From Aradus depressus (Eukaryota > Arthropoda > Insecta > Hemiptera > Aradidae), in assembly GCA_963662175.1 (NCBI GenBank), contig OY759221.1:1550001-1614000 (forward strand): DNA of 64,000 bases, given 5' to 3'. Under the pieces are notes generated by a model. The model saw nothing but the letters and a program-made list of their open reading frames with translations, had not been told where the DNA came from and did no database searches. Made by a program: the position numbers and the translations under genes. Below, in pieces: positions 11,377 to 21,511 of the stretch (positions within the stretch are counted from its first letter, which is position 1; each line of letters begins with the position of its first letter).

Positions 11377-12090
11377 TTAGTACATTCTCCGAAAGTTAAG
11401 GAACATTGATACAAATAAGGTTTGTGAACTGACCCACAGCTGCCATTTGATCCTGGTCTCCCAGCTCTCTCCTCTCACAGCCCCCCCGCAGATCTGGTTT
11501 CTACAATCTTCAGTTTGGATATTCCCAACATATCGATGACTCTTTCTCGTATATTTACATTTCAATAAAATGATCAGTTGATGCAGTGAAGACACATGTT
11601 GACCCACACGCTTTTCAGGTTTTTTTTTCGTTTTTGGAATCAGGGGTTCTGAAAACCCAAAAATGTTGGGATCATCAAAATGCGGAATATTAATGTGTGA
11701 CAAGTGACTGAAACCAGCGGAAGAGGTGTATGAGTCGTGAGAGGATTGTGCAGGCGCAGGATGCGGATGAAAACCGGCCAAACTGTGATAGTAGCCCCGA
11801 GAATCAAGCAACAGGTCATCAAAGGCTACTTGTACTTTGTTATTGTCGAGAGCAAGAGAAGGGCCAGAAAGAGCCTCGTTGGCCACTATTATTCCTTCCT
11901 GGACCTCTGAAGGCCTGCTCCCAAACCAGAAGCCTTTCATACCTAGAATAAAAACTAAATCTGCAGTCAATTTACAAGCACGATCATATATGGCCTGTAC
12001 ACCGGTGAAAATCTTCTCCCACTTTTTACACAAAACATTTATCTCCTTTGTCTGTGCCGCCACCAATCTGACAGCTTCCTTGTCAACCAT
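11377..12090 (-). CDS. unrecognised open frame (about 237 aa)
   Basis: The frame is open further upstream, but the upstream part is low-complexity F/L/Y from A/T runs, so the ATG at 12090-12088 (MVDKEAVRLVAAQ) is the better start. Residues 1-60 look helical (KEINVLCKKWEKIFTGV, YDRACKLTADLVFILG). A Gly/Ser/His-rich, probably disordered segment follows, then a basic piece (PKTKKKPEKR). The last 60 residues look less protein-like and may be read-through after a lost splice or a frameshift. No domain is recognised. It sits between a SINE piece and a MITE, so an element-derived origin is as likely as a host gene. Confidence 0.35.
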   Translation of the reverse strand: MVDKEAVRLVAAQTKEINVLCKKWEKIFTGVQAIYDRACKLTADLVFILGMKGFWFGSRPSEVQEGIIVANEALSGPSLALDNNKVQVAFDDLLLDSRGYYHSLAGFHPHPAPAQSSHDSYTSSAGFSHLSHINIPHFDDPNIFGFSEPLIPKTKKKPEKRVGQHVSSLHQLIILLKCKYTRKSHRYVGNIQTEDCRNQICGGAVRGESWETRIKWQLWVSSQTLFVSMFLNFRRMY

Positions 12091-12429
12091 GATAATAACA
12101 CTTATAGAATAATAATTAATACAATAGATCTTAAAGAAACTTTGAAAATAAAAGAAGAATAAAAACAAAAAACAAAGCAAAATAGAATACAAAACAAAAT
12201 GTTTAACTTTCAAACAACAAAAAAAAAAAAAATGAAATACAACTTAAGAAAACAAACAGTAGGCTTAGTATTAAGAGAAATGTTTATAGAAGGATGTTTA
12301 AGTAAACAACAGAATAGGAAGAGGGGTGGGGGGGTGAGAGCTCTGCACGCCACGTAGAGAGATGAATGTCTTTGTAGTTCAGCCCAAGTAAATTGTGTCA
12401 ATAATCAAAGAAAATACTGTATAACAAAT

Positions 12430-12914
12430 GAGTAGGTGATTTCCAAAACCAGCCATTTGTCCATTTGGGATAATCACCAAAACCAGCCATTTGTCCATTT
12501 GGGATAATCACCAAAACCAGCCATTTGTCCATTTGGGATAATCACCAAAACCAGCCATTTGTCCATTTGGGATAATCACCAAAACCAGCCATTTGTCCAT
12601 TTGGGATAATCACCAAAACCAGCCATTTGTCCATTTGGGATAATCACCAAAACCAGCCATTTGTCCATTTGGGATAATCACCAAAACCAGCCATTTGTCC
12701 ATTTGGGATAATCACCAAAAACTGATAAAAATTAACCGTTTTAAGTTGAAGTTCCGATTTTTTTTTTCATGGATGGGTAATAACTTTATCTCTCATCTTC
12801 AAACGTTGCCAAATATATTGTGGCTAGAAAAATTGCTATTTTTTATTTAAGTTTTCTAATAGCTACTTTTGGCACTCAACATGAGAAATGGCTGGTTTTG
12901 GAAATCACCTACTC
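12430..12914. mobile_element. MITE with 29-bp terminal inverted repeats
   Basis: GAGTAGGTGATTTCCAAAAC and the next 9 bases at 12430-12458 are repeated exactly in inverted form at 12886-12914. AAAT flanks both ends (12426-12429 and 12915-12918), consistent with a 4-bp target duplication, or a 2-bp AA if the repeat is counted one base longer. There is no transposase. The left half is a 34-bp tandem array. I cannot assign a superfamily with confidence. Confidence 0.8.
12443..12714. repeat. 34-bp tandem repeat, 8 copies, made from the MITE end
   Basis: Eight essentially identical units start ccaaaaccagccatttgtcc, at exact 34-bp spacing from 12443. The first 16 bases of each unit are the inner part of the MITE's own inverted repeat, so the array multiplies a terminal sequence. 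Confidence 0.95.
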
Positions 12915-12989
12915 AAATAATTAATATGAGAAAAACTATTTGGAACAAAGAGAAGCTCCGTATGGGCGGAGGGCAAGGGAAGTACTAAT

Positions 12990-13345
12990 ACTAGTGTAGA
13001 GCTGAGTAGTGGGGGGACGGCATAAGACCATTGACATGCACAAGCAGGCAGTTATTAGGGTTTTTGAAGTCAACCCCATATAATACCCCTTCTCCCTTCT
13101 GCCCATTTGGATGAAAATGAAAGTTGTCCTTGTGTGGCTCTGGATACTTGCATATGTAGTATTTCGTGTCCATACATTCATGCTATGGGGAACTATTCCG
13201 TTCACAGAATTACAGGTAGACGACGCCCATAGATTCAGCCCAAGTGGAGGGGACTTGACTAATAAACCATAATAACTGCGGATGCAATGAGTGTATCGAC
13301 ACAAAATTGTATATGTTAGTTCAGAACCACATAACGACGACACCT
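12990..13345. repeat. copy of a dispersed repeat
   Basis: Phrases such as 'aactgcggatgcaatgagtg', 'atcgacacaaaatt' and 'cgacacctactgactttcag' recur around 3.5, 36.1, 36.6, 51.4 and 54.8-55.0 kb. The longest open frame here has no protein-like pattern and is taken as chance. Confidence 0.45.
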
Positions 13346-13785
13346 ACTGACTTTCAGCCAAGTCAGCCGAAGGAAAAGAAGAGTTTGGATGGAGAGTGAA
13401 CACTTACTTGATTAGGGATAGTTGGAGTGGGGGAAACACAGTGAAGGTGGATCACGGAGGGCTACTTTTGTTAGTCCAAAACCACATAACGACGACACCT
13501 ACTGACTTTCAGCCAAGTCAGCTGAAGCAAAGAAGGGTTTGGATGGAGAGTGAACACTAACTTGATTAGGGATAGTTGGAGTGGGGGAAACACAGTGAAG
13601 GTGGATCACGGAGGGCTACTTTTGTTAGTCCAAAACCACATAACGACGACACCTACTGACTTTCAGCAAAATGAGCCAAAGGAAAAGAAGGGTTTGGATG
13701 GAGAGTGAACACTTACTTGATTAGGGATAGTTGGAGTGGGGGAAACACAGTGAAGGTGGATCACGGAGGGCTACTTTTGTTAGGT
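13316..13785. repeat. about 155-bp tandem repeat, 3 copies
   Basis: 'aaccacataacgacgacacc' starts units at about 13325, 13480 and 13634. Each continues through 'tggagagtgaacactta' and 'cacggagggctacttttgtt'. The copies are nearly identical, so the amplification is recent. Confidence 0.9.
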
Positions 13786-14096
13786 TCAAGTTGGTTCAAC
13801 AGATGTCACAAGTGTGCCCTCTCGGCTCCGTTTTGAGTATTTCGTAAACTAACAAACGATTCAAGATGAAATATTGGAAACAACTTCCGATGAGCGACTA
13901 TTTCTGTCATCTTCAGCACTCTCTGGAAGGACAATACTGATTGGCAGATAAATAAATTCATCTGTCAGAAAGCTTGTAGCTGCTACCGGCTTTCTGCTAA
14001 ACACAATAGATGTAACACCGTATACCGTTGTTCAAAGCATCCTTCGAATTCCGCCGGAGCCCTTAAGTTGGTTAATGTAAAAACTAAGAATTCTTC

Positions 14097-14180
14097 GAGC
14101 ACATCGTCCTTCGGAAGGGACGTTAAATGGCAGCCAAGCCAGAGCCATGTCAGGTATTATTTAAAGACCTCTACACAAAC
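14097..14180 (+). repeat. SINE family A core fragment
   Basis: 'cgtccttcggaagggacgttaa' and 'gccatgtcaggtattatttaaagacc' match the SINE core on the plus strand. The copy is short and diverged. Confidence 0.5.
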
Positions 14181-15440
14181 TAAACAAGGATAGGCAATAT
14201 TTATGCCTTCAAATCTGCGAAAAAGCCGTTTCTACGCCAACCTAAACTTTTCGGGAGAGGCCTCAAAAACTTAAGGTCTCTTTTTTTTTTTTACTTGTTA
14301 AAAGTATCCGGTTTTTGTTCCTATAATTTTTGTAGACCGATCTGAAGCAAATTTTTTGTTACTAAACAGACTGAACAAAGGACAACTTTACAAAGCATTG
14401 ATAAAATATAAAAAAATAGGATTCTACCTCAAATATGTTTAACATTTCTACCTCAACCCTTTTATCATCATCAACAATGTTCCTACATTGACTTCATCTA
14501 GACTTGAGTAGAAACATTTAGATATAATATATTATGTAAATTGTATTACCTATCATTGGTAAGTGCATAGGTAATAATAATTATTACCTAAACATATGTA
14601 AATACACACATACCTGAACATAATTATTATATTTAATAGTTCATAATTTAATGTTTGAAAATAAAATATTGTTCTCGTTACACATATTAACTTCCTTGCT
14701 CAAGTATTTATTTGGAAAATAAAAATCATTAACATTCAAACTGTACAGAGGAAAAACATTAAAACATTCGGGTATTTTAATTGTGGAGGGAGGGGAGGAG
14801 GGCGCGTTGTTATTTGCACATGGGCGACCAGTACTCGTTGCACAGCCCTGGGGAGAAATATAAAATACTGGTCAACCTTATCAGACCAAAACCCATAACT
14901 TTCTGAGAAACACATTGACTTCAATAATTGAAGTAGTAGTATTTGGGTTTTTTGTTTGGCACGCAACAGCCAGGGTCATAGCGCCAATCCAGCGTATTTT
15001 ACAGTATCGCTCACTATATATATAGGTATATATATATATATTTTTTTAAAGAAAATAATAATAAAAAATAAGAAAAATAGGTGGTCATAATATGCAGTCA
15101 TATGATTGGAGGCAGATCAGAGCGGACCAGAGAGACAACATGATGACGGACCGACTATCCCGGGGCCCAGCCAAGTGACTCCAGGAGAACGGCACATTCC
15201 CGCTGTGATCTGGGTGCAGTCACAGTGAGGTCTGCGTAAGGAGGCCAAACACACAGCCATTACAGTGTAGTTGAATTTTTACGACAGAGCTGCAAAGCAT
15301 ATCTTATAAGACTATAGTCCTATGTACTAGCTGACAAAGCATGATAAATTATAAACAATAAAATTACACATACCTACTTTTTATTTTTCATTACCCTTTT
15401 TTTTACTCATTTTTATATATATTCTTCCTTGTTTTGTAAC
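14181..15440. other. non-coding, scattered low-complexity sequence
   Basis: No gene is supported. Around 14450-14530 and 14860-14940 there are phrases ('aatataaaatactgg', 'cagaccaaa', 'tgttcctacattgactt') that recur at 15810-15980, so a diverged dispersed repeat is present twice. 15100-15260 is a GC-richer island with no frame I trust. Confidence 0.4.
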
Positions 15441-15655
15441 TTTTTTTTTTTTTTTTTTTTTCTTTTTTCATCATATATTTTGATATTTTTTTTTTTTTTT
15501 TTCTTTTTTCATCATATATTTTGATATTTTTTTTTTTTTTCTTTTTTCATCATATATTTTGATATTTTTTTTTTTTCTTTTTTTATCATATATTTTGATA
15601 TATTTTTTTTTTTTCTTTTTTCATCATATATTTTGATATTTTTTTTTTTCTATTT
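15441..15655. repeat. T-run plus 'catcatatattttgata' tandem repeat
   Basis: About five or six units, each a T run of variable length followed by cttttttcatcatatattttgata. The changing T-run length explains the uneven period. Confidence 0.9.
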
Positions 15656-15726
15656 TCATCATTTAAATGATATTTGTTATCTTATGCATGCATATATACA
15701 CATCCACTACCCAATAATTGAAGTAT

Positions 15727-15787
15727 AGAAAATATTTTTCAGTTCTCAAGTTTAATTATTAGACTTGAGAACTGAAAAATATTTTCT
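15727..15787. repeat. perfect 25-bp inverted repeat with 11-nt loop
   Basis: The arm at 15727-15751 (agaaaatatttttcagttct then caagt) is exactly complementary to 15763-15787, with loop ttaattattag. Such a perfect palindrome can be a hairpin RNA, a foldback element or a replication slippage product. No neighbouring gene helps to decide. Confidence 0.9.
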
Positions 15788-15976
15788 GATTAGACTTAGC
15801 TAAAAAAGTTGAGGTAAATAAAAAATATTGGTATGACCTTGTCAGACCAAATTCAATTTTTTTCTGAAGAACACTAACAGTAATGTTCCTACAATGACTT
15901 AATGTAGTACGAGTAGAAACGAAAAATATTCTCGGTTTGGATTTAGCTAAAAAAGTTGAAATATAAATATAAAATA

Positions 15977-16730
15977 CTAGCTAAACCCGATATGCGTTGC
16001 AATTAAAAAAAAATACAATTAAAAGTTGTCAAACCACTTTTTAAACCGTTCCAGTGATGTGTTAAACATTACCCATAAGTTTGAGCGCAATAGCTTCGAC
16101 AGTTTCGCATCCTATAAGCCTCACAAAGACGGACATTAATTTTTAAATACCTACATAATGTAAATAAAAATTCAATTTTGTTTTTATTTTTACTTTATTG
16201 ATAGTAAAAAATATTTTTTATGTAATGACATTATTCTAATGCTTTCGGATACACAATATTTTTAGTTGTTCCATCTGGTGCATATACAGGTAAATCTCAT
16301 GGTTTTCCAACACGTGAACAGGCTACATACAACTCATTGCGTTGTGCGTGCTGTTCTTGAGTTTCATTATTTCTTGCATTTCGGTATATTCGAGTTTGAC
16401 GTCGAGATCGGCCGATACTTCGCCGTTTTGATGGCATTTTATTAATGCAAATCCACCTATTAAAAGTGGATTAGATTCGATTTTATCTTGATAAGAGCTT
16501 AAAATTTCAAGAAAAATTGAACAGGGAATTATTAGAAGTCTGTAAAACATATGTCAAAAAAATAGTTTTTTCATTGTTTTTGTTTGAGTTTATTCATAGA
16601 AAATTAAATGTGAAATTAGCTATGAGAGGTTTAGTGTAAACAAAATTCTGACAGTTTTATAAACAATGAATTGTCAATTCGATAACAATCGTATTATTTC
16701 CGTTTCGGAAAAGACAATTATATATAGAGA
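15977..16730 (-). mobile_element. internally deleted Helitron
   Basis: On the minus strand it starts TCTCTATATATAATTG at 16730, preceded by A. It ends ..CGGGTTTAGCTAG at 15977, followed by T. These are Helitron termini with the A|T insertion site. Inside is a 207-bp remnant that joins the two ends of the Rep/helicase ORF. It is a different family from the hairpin-CTAG Helitrons at 23-38 kb, since the terminal sequences differ. Confidence 0.75.
16231..16437 (-). pseudogene. Helitron Rep/helicase ORF with N- and C-terminus fused
   Basis: The 68-residue frame starts at an ATG (16437) with MPSKRRSIGRSRRQTR and NNETQEQHAQRNE, the basic, Q/E-rich opening common in insect Helitron Rep proteins. It passes directly into LYVACSRVGKP and APDGTTKNIVYPKALE, the last residues of the PIF1-like helicase, then stops. 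The Rep catalytic domain and nearly all of the helicase are missing. One in-frame TGA lies between GKP and the APDG block. Assignment is from memory of the family and both ends agree in order and strand. Confidence 0.7.
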
Positions 16731-17740
16731 TGAAAAGTTATTACTTGTAGAATGTAAATTTTCAAAAAACAAACATTACGAAAAAAAAATGGGTGAGTGG
16801 GTGGGGTAAGGGTGGGTAAAACTATGTTCTAAACCTTCTCGGTGACTCGACGAACATAATTGCTGAACATAAGAACAACATCGGATCGAAGTTTAGCAGT
16901 CTATAAAACACAAACATTACGACGAAAAAAAATGTTTAATAATAATAAATAAATGTAAAACGAATTAAAATGTTTTCAGAAAAAACAATAACATTATTTA
17001 TATTACCATTAACACTAACATATTTTCTGATTTAGATTATGGTAAACATTTTGCTAGAAATATTTAATATAGGTAGACTTTGTAGACCCTCGCTCTACAC
17101 CGTCGAATTCGTCCTTTTCTGTTTGAACGAGATAAAAGGTGTTTTTGTTTTTTAAATTTGAGTTATAAGGCGTCTGTACGTCTATTAGAAGCCGAGATAT
17201 GCCATCAGAGTAATAGCGCATTATGTCTAGCACTCTAAGCTTCAGTTAATAATGCCTACTTGGTTAGATTCGCATTCCCCTCTTTATTTCTAACTAACAT
17301 GACATATTTAATACCTACCACGAAAATGTGCGAACTTAACGCAGCTCCTGTCGGCATGAAATTTCAATTTGTTTTGCAAGACATTTTTTATTATATTTTT
17401 TTTAATTTCAAAATTTCCAAATGAGGAACCCCCTTTCGATAATTTTGTGCCTGAGGCTGCTACGTTTGTTTGAAGTGAAGGTAGCCACTGACCAAGGCCA
17501 GGTGACATCATGGTTGAGGAGCTGCCACAGGCTGGCCGTCACCTCATAATACACTTTACCAAATATGGACAGTGTTGCACTTTTAACATTCAAGTCCAAT
17601 AAAGAACTCATTTGCCTATTTTCTATCTGTGTAGAAGAATAATAATAATTTTTTCCCCATTATAATTATTATTCCCATTAAACCATAAGTTATGAGAGAT
17701 TACCTTAATGATTTGGTTCATATTCACTTTTTTTATATGG
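16731..17740. other. non-coding stretch
   Basis: AT-rich with no supportable gene. The short frames around 17308-17611 on the minus strand show no family pattern. Confidence 0.4.
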
Positions 17741-18008
17741 GGGCGCCTGTAGCTTAGTGGTATGCTTAGCGTGTTGCTTACTAAGCTCACGATCATGGGT
17801 TCGAAGAAGCCCTTATGTTTTTTTTATCTGGGAGCATACCGTCCTTCGGGTAGAACATTAAACGATGATCCTGAGTCTGTACGATGTCAGGTACTTGTTA
17901 AAGACCCTTACACTAATAAAACCGGTTGGCAAAATTTACGAGTCGGGCACTCTGGTAGTAGGCGATATGATCTTGTAGTTAAAGCCGAGGCATGAGTCAC
18001 AATAACTA
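17741..18008 (+). mobile_element. tRNA-derived SINE, family A, nearly complete
   Basis: The head reads like a tRNA: box A TAGCTTAGTGGT and box B GGTTCGAAG, with an overall tRNA-Ala-like layout. The core (ccgtccttcgg.agaacatta), a linker (cctgagtctgtacgatgtca) and the tail region (gtagtaggcgatatgatctt..gcatgagtcacaa) follow. Boxes A and B are the internal RNA polymerase III promoter of such elements. Other copies are at 10.5, 18.1, 19.5, 26.5, 45.5, 52.3, 52.5 and 57.7 kb. A few positions are missing relative to the 26.5-kb copy. Confidence 0.85.
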
Positions 18009-18119
18009 ACTTATAACTAAAAAACTCATATAATACTCTACTAACTAACTAATACTCTAGTGAAGGAGTTAAGAACTACACAGACATATAACCTCAGTAA
18101 AAAAAAATTAGTATTATGC

Positions 18120-18305
18120 GTACTTGCTTGTTGAGCTCCAGATCTCGGGTTCGAAAGCCGGCCGAGGCCTTTAGTTTATTTTATCTGGAAGATAAAATAA
18201 ACTTAAGCATGCCGTCCTTCCGATTGAACGTTAAGCCTGTACGATGTCCGGTTGTCGTTCAAGACCCCTACCCTAAATGAATAAAAATTTAGGGTAGGCA
18301 AAATT
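18120..18305 (+). mobile_element. SINE family A, truncated copy
   Basis: It begins inside the tRNA-like head ('cttgcttgttgagctc'), keeps box B (GGTTCGAAAG) and the core, and stops at 'taggcaaaattta', so both ends are shortened. Confidence 0.75.
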
Positions 18306-18913
18306 TATGATATTATAATTATTAAAAGGTATTAAGTAATATATGTACAGAATTAATGTTCGCCCACGGAACCTTTCAATGTGTGTTCTGATAATACTCA
18401 GTTTTATTTTAGTGGATCCTATCTCCTTGGAAACCGCCAGTACTCTAATCAAACAAGTGACCAGATAAGATAGACGCCATTTTCTCTCAACTCTACAACT
18501 CTACTTAGAGAGCCCTCCAAAAATTTCATAACCCATCTTTCGAACATTTTTAATCCCACCCCCACAGTTATGTAACATTCTACGAGTTATGTATCATGAG
18601 TACATCAATTTATCAACAATAATTTATGTGGCAGCTATATTATTCTCCCATTTGTTTTTGTACATAACATTTAATTTGTAATGATCATTACGATGTTCAT
18701 CATTAATTTATAATGTATGTATTATATATATTGTAATAATTAATACATAACTGACCTCATTAATTTGTTGTTTGTTTTTCACTGGATATTTTCTATTTGA
18801 TATTTAGATTGTTGGTTCAGTTTTAAACTTTGATGGAGACCTGTGGACATTCGTATTATTTTAGTAATAACTTATATGTATTATATTCATAAAAACAAAA
18901 AAAAAACATTAAA
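18306..18913. other. AT-rich stretch, nothing recognised
   Basis: No coding pattern or repeat boundary was found. Confidence 0.4.
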
Positions 18914-19186
18914 ATGATGACATGGATAGAAGGTTGCCCGAGAGGTACCAAAATGATGACATGGATAGAAGGTTGCCCGAGAGGTACCAAAATGATGACA
19001 TGGATAGAAGGTTGCCCGAGAGGTACCAAAATGATGACATGGATAGAAGGTTGCCCGAGAGGTACCAAAATGATGACATGGATAGAAGGTTGCCCGAGAG
19101 GTACCAAAATGATGACATGGATAGAAGGTTGCCCGAGAGGTACCAAAATGATGAGATGGATAGAAGGTTGCCCGAGAGGTACCAAA
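18914..19186. repeat. 39-bp tandem repeat, 7 copies
   Basis: Units begin atgatgacatggatagaagg and recur at exact 39-bp spacing from 18914 with one visible substitution (copy 7). Because 39 is a multiple of three and the unit lacks stops in most frames, long frames stay open on both strands. Plus frame 1 repeats MMTWIEGCPRGTK. This is a minisatellite, not evidence of a gene. Confidence 0.95.
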
Positions 19187-19250
19187 ATGAGAGTCAACAC
19201 ATATGTCTATATTTTTTTCTCCAAAATTTAATTGTTTAATTCTCATTTAT

Positions 19251-19338
19251 TTATTTACTTAGGTATTACTTAATTCTGTTAAGGAGTTGTCTAGTTATTT
19301 ACTTAGGTATTACTTAATTCTGTTAAGGAGTTGTCTAG
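19251..19338. repeat. two-copy 44-bp tandem duplication
   Basis: 'ttatttacttaggtattact' starts at 19251 and again at 19295. The two units look identical. Confidence 0.9.
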
Positions 19339-19475
19339 TTATTTAAACAAATCTTGGGTTTTGCGTTTTCTGTAAAAACCATTTATATATTTTAATTCGG
19401 GTTTAAAGTTGTATGTTAATATTAATTTAGGATTAAGGGAGGATCTTAGGTTTTTGTTTTATCTGTTAGATGAAA

Positions 19476-20130
19476 AACCCGTGAGCACGCCGTCCTGTAC
19501 GATGTCAGGTATTCGTTAAAGATGACGTCTTATCTGATTAACTTTGGGTTGGCGGAACTTAAGACTCAAACATTAGAGTCGGTCTCATGACCAAAGTGAC
19601 GAAAGAGCGCTCTGGTTGTTGGATTTGGGTACAGGTTAAATGAGAACTTCGAGTAGAACAAGAGATATATTTATTTGGACAACACCACCCTTATTACAAA
19701 ACCGCGTGGTAACGAACACAAAGTCAGTTGTTCAATAATAAGTCCCATACCGCGTGGGAACTACACAAGTCACTCACTTACTGTGCTTGGTAACAGACGA
19801 CTCACTTTATACCCGCGTGGTAATAAGGACGAATCCATTCCGCACACCGCGTGCTGGCTCGACCCAGACTCTCAGTCCACCCCGCGTGGCGACCAACTGG
19901 TCCCTCTCGTTGTTAAGAGACGACTCACTTTATACCCGCGTGGTAACAGCCAACTCAACCAACTCAGTCCACCCCGCGTGGTGCCCAACTGCTTACTCAC
20001 TCATGTAGTTCAAGAGTCCCGCCGACTCCTATCGATAGTCTCGGCGTGTTCCCGAATTCACCCACACTCAACTCGCGACTTAACACTGGTAGTGGGCGAT
20101 ATGACCCGGACATACATAAGTCACAATAAC
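19476..20130 (+). mobile_element. SINE family A copy split by a solo LTR
   Basis: The SINE core and body run to '..agcgctctggt' at 19616 and resume at 20086 with 'ctggtagtgggcgatatgacc', exactly where an unbroken copy would continue. The head is missing and part of the core is deleted (cgccgtcc joins tgtacgatgtc). The intervening 469 bp is a solo LTR. Confidence 0.75.
19617..20085. mobile_element. solo LTR with 5-bp target duplication
   Basis: It begins TGTTGGATTTGG and ends GACTTAACA (TGTT..AACA). CTGGT is present directly on both sides (19612-19616 and 20086-20090). Length and ends fit an LTR left by recombination. TGTT..AACA ends with a 5-bp duplication suit copia or BEL/Pao elements. The inside has seven CCGCGTG motifs (19702, 19750, 19813, 19847, 19882, 19936, 19974), two of them in a longer duplicated segment ('gacgactcactttataccc'). 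The open frame across it is taken as chance. Confidence 0.7.
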
Positions 20131-20656
20131 TAACAAACTTTATATATTAATACGTTATAATGAATTTAGTTTCATCTGAGATTACGGTAAAACAATATAA
20201 TAATATTGGCGGTTTCACTTAGTTGTGTTCATGACTGTCATTTGAAGATGTTTAAATTTCGGCAGAAATCATGTGTTGGAGTGGCCTTGAAAGAGATGTC
20301 ATTTGAACATACGGTTCCGAGAGATGACTAAATTCAAATAACACCAAATGTAATTATTGTAGTAATCAAAACTAATAATAATGGTAAAATATGTTACTGC
20401 ACCACTTTTAGAGACCAATACAAAATTGTAATTAATTCAAATAAATAAAAAATCAGAATATGGAACAATTGATAAAGCAAAGGATGTGACGTCTGAAGAG
20501 AACAAAAAACCAAATGCGAGAGAAGGCCGGTACAGTTTATAGCAACACATAAGTAGATATATTTCAGTTTAACAAATACAAAATGCCAACCTATAATTTA
20601 TATGTTCTTTACATAACATTTATATTTTTTATATGTATAAAAACAAATATATTAAT
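20131..20656. other. AT-rich stretch, nothing recognised
   Basis: No gene or repeat boundary could be supported. Confidence 0.4.
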
Positions 20657-20672
20657 GAGATTATGACTATTA

Positions 20673-20904
20673 TTTTATTTTTATTTTTTTTTTTATTTAT
20701 TATTTTTTTCTTTTGGCTTTATGTACGGTGCATATTAGCCATGTCAATGTGTTATATATAATTATTTAAAACATCCATGGCCCCGGGAGGGAGTTCTATC
20801 TACGAAATAAAACTCACTCCCGGACGGGATTCGAACCCGCAAACCATGGTGAGACCATGCGACTAAAGCCCTACGCTCTAGCCCGCACGGCCACCATGGC
20901 CCCC
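20673..20904 (-). mobile_element. tRNA-derived SINE, family B, with 16-bp target duplication
   Basis: On the minus strand the head carries box A TGGCCGTGCGGG and box B GGTTCGAATCC, as in a Leu/Ser-type tRNA. A body with 'gggagtgagttttatttcg' and 'ctccctcccggggcc' follows, then an A-rich tail (the T-rich plus-strand run at 20673-20710). Exact copies of GAGATTATGACTATTA flank it (20657-20672 and 20905-20920), the hallmark of LINE-driven insertion. It shares no sequence with SINE family A. Confidence 0.9.
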
Positions 20905-21311
20905 GAGATTATGACTATTAGTTGGTAACTACGTCTCTAAAAAAGTTAGATTTTCTTATTACTATTTACAAAACCCTACAAATGTTTGGTCTATATTATG
21001 CCTTTAATTAGTTCGTCATATATACAAAACTGTATATATAATTGTTGTTTCAAGCATGTCTTTATGTAACCTATCCCAATTCCTTAAATACCATACTCTG
21101 ATGGAGTTATCCCATAACCCTAACATTTTTTGCGCTTACTTATATTTCCTTCAACCAAGTTATTTTAGGCCCTACTGCAGAAATATAACCCTTTAATTTT
21201 GAACAAAGTTACAGTAGTAGCTTCCTACAAAACACAGATATCAAACAACACACTTGTTAAAAGGGTTTTGTAGACGAACTGAATAAAGAGTTAACATTAC
21301 TCAATCTAGTG

Positions 21312-21511
21312 GGTAATATATATTTTTTTCTTTTTATTTGGCCTTATGTAGGATGCATACTAGCAATGTCTCTAATAATTGTGTTATACTTAATTATTTA
21401 CAAAATTCATGGCCCCGGGAGGGAGTTCTATCTACGAAATAAAACTCACTCCCGGAAGGGATTCGAACCCGCAAACAATGGTGAGGACCATGCAACCAAA
21501 ACCCTACAGCG
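21312..21511 (-). mobile_element. SINE family B, head-truncated copy
   Basis: It has the same body and tail as 20673-20904 with a few changes, including the box B region (ggattcgaacccgc on plus). It stops before box A. It directly abuts the 3' side of the LINE piece at 21.5-22.8 kb. Confidence 0.8.

Noticed and set aside
12443..12714. CRISPR-like array
   Set aside because: The units are contiguous with no variable spacers, and this is a eukaryotic genome.
12936..13343. 135-codon minus-strand frame
   Set aside because: It falls in a dispersed repeat and has no protein-like motif.
17741..17820. functional tRNA gene
   Set aside because: Boxes A and B are present, but the arms do not pair well and the sequence is the head of a SINE repeated in many copies.
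19675..20133. 152-codon open frame
   Set aside because: It lies inside the solo LTR and runs across its end into the SINE.
20800..20904. functional tRNA-Leu/Ser gene
   Set aside because: It is a SINE head with a target duplication directly at its 5' end and a non-tRNA body.
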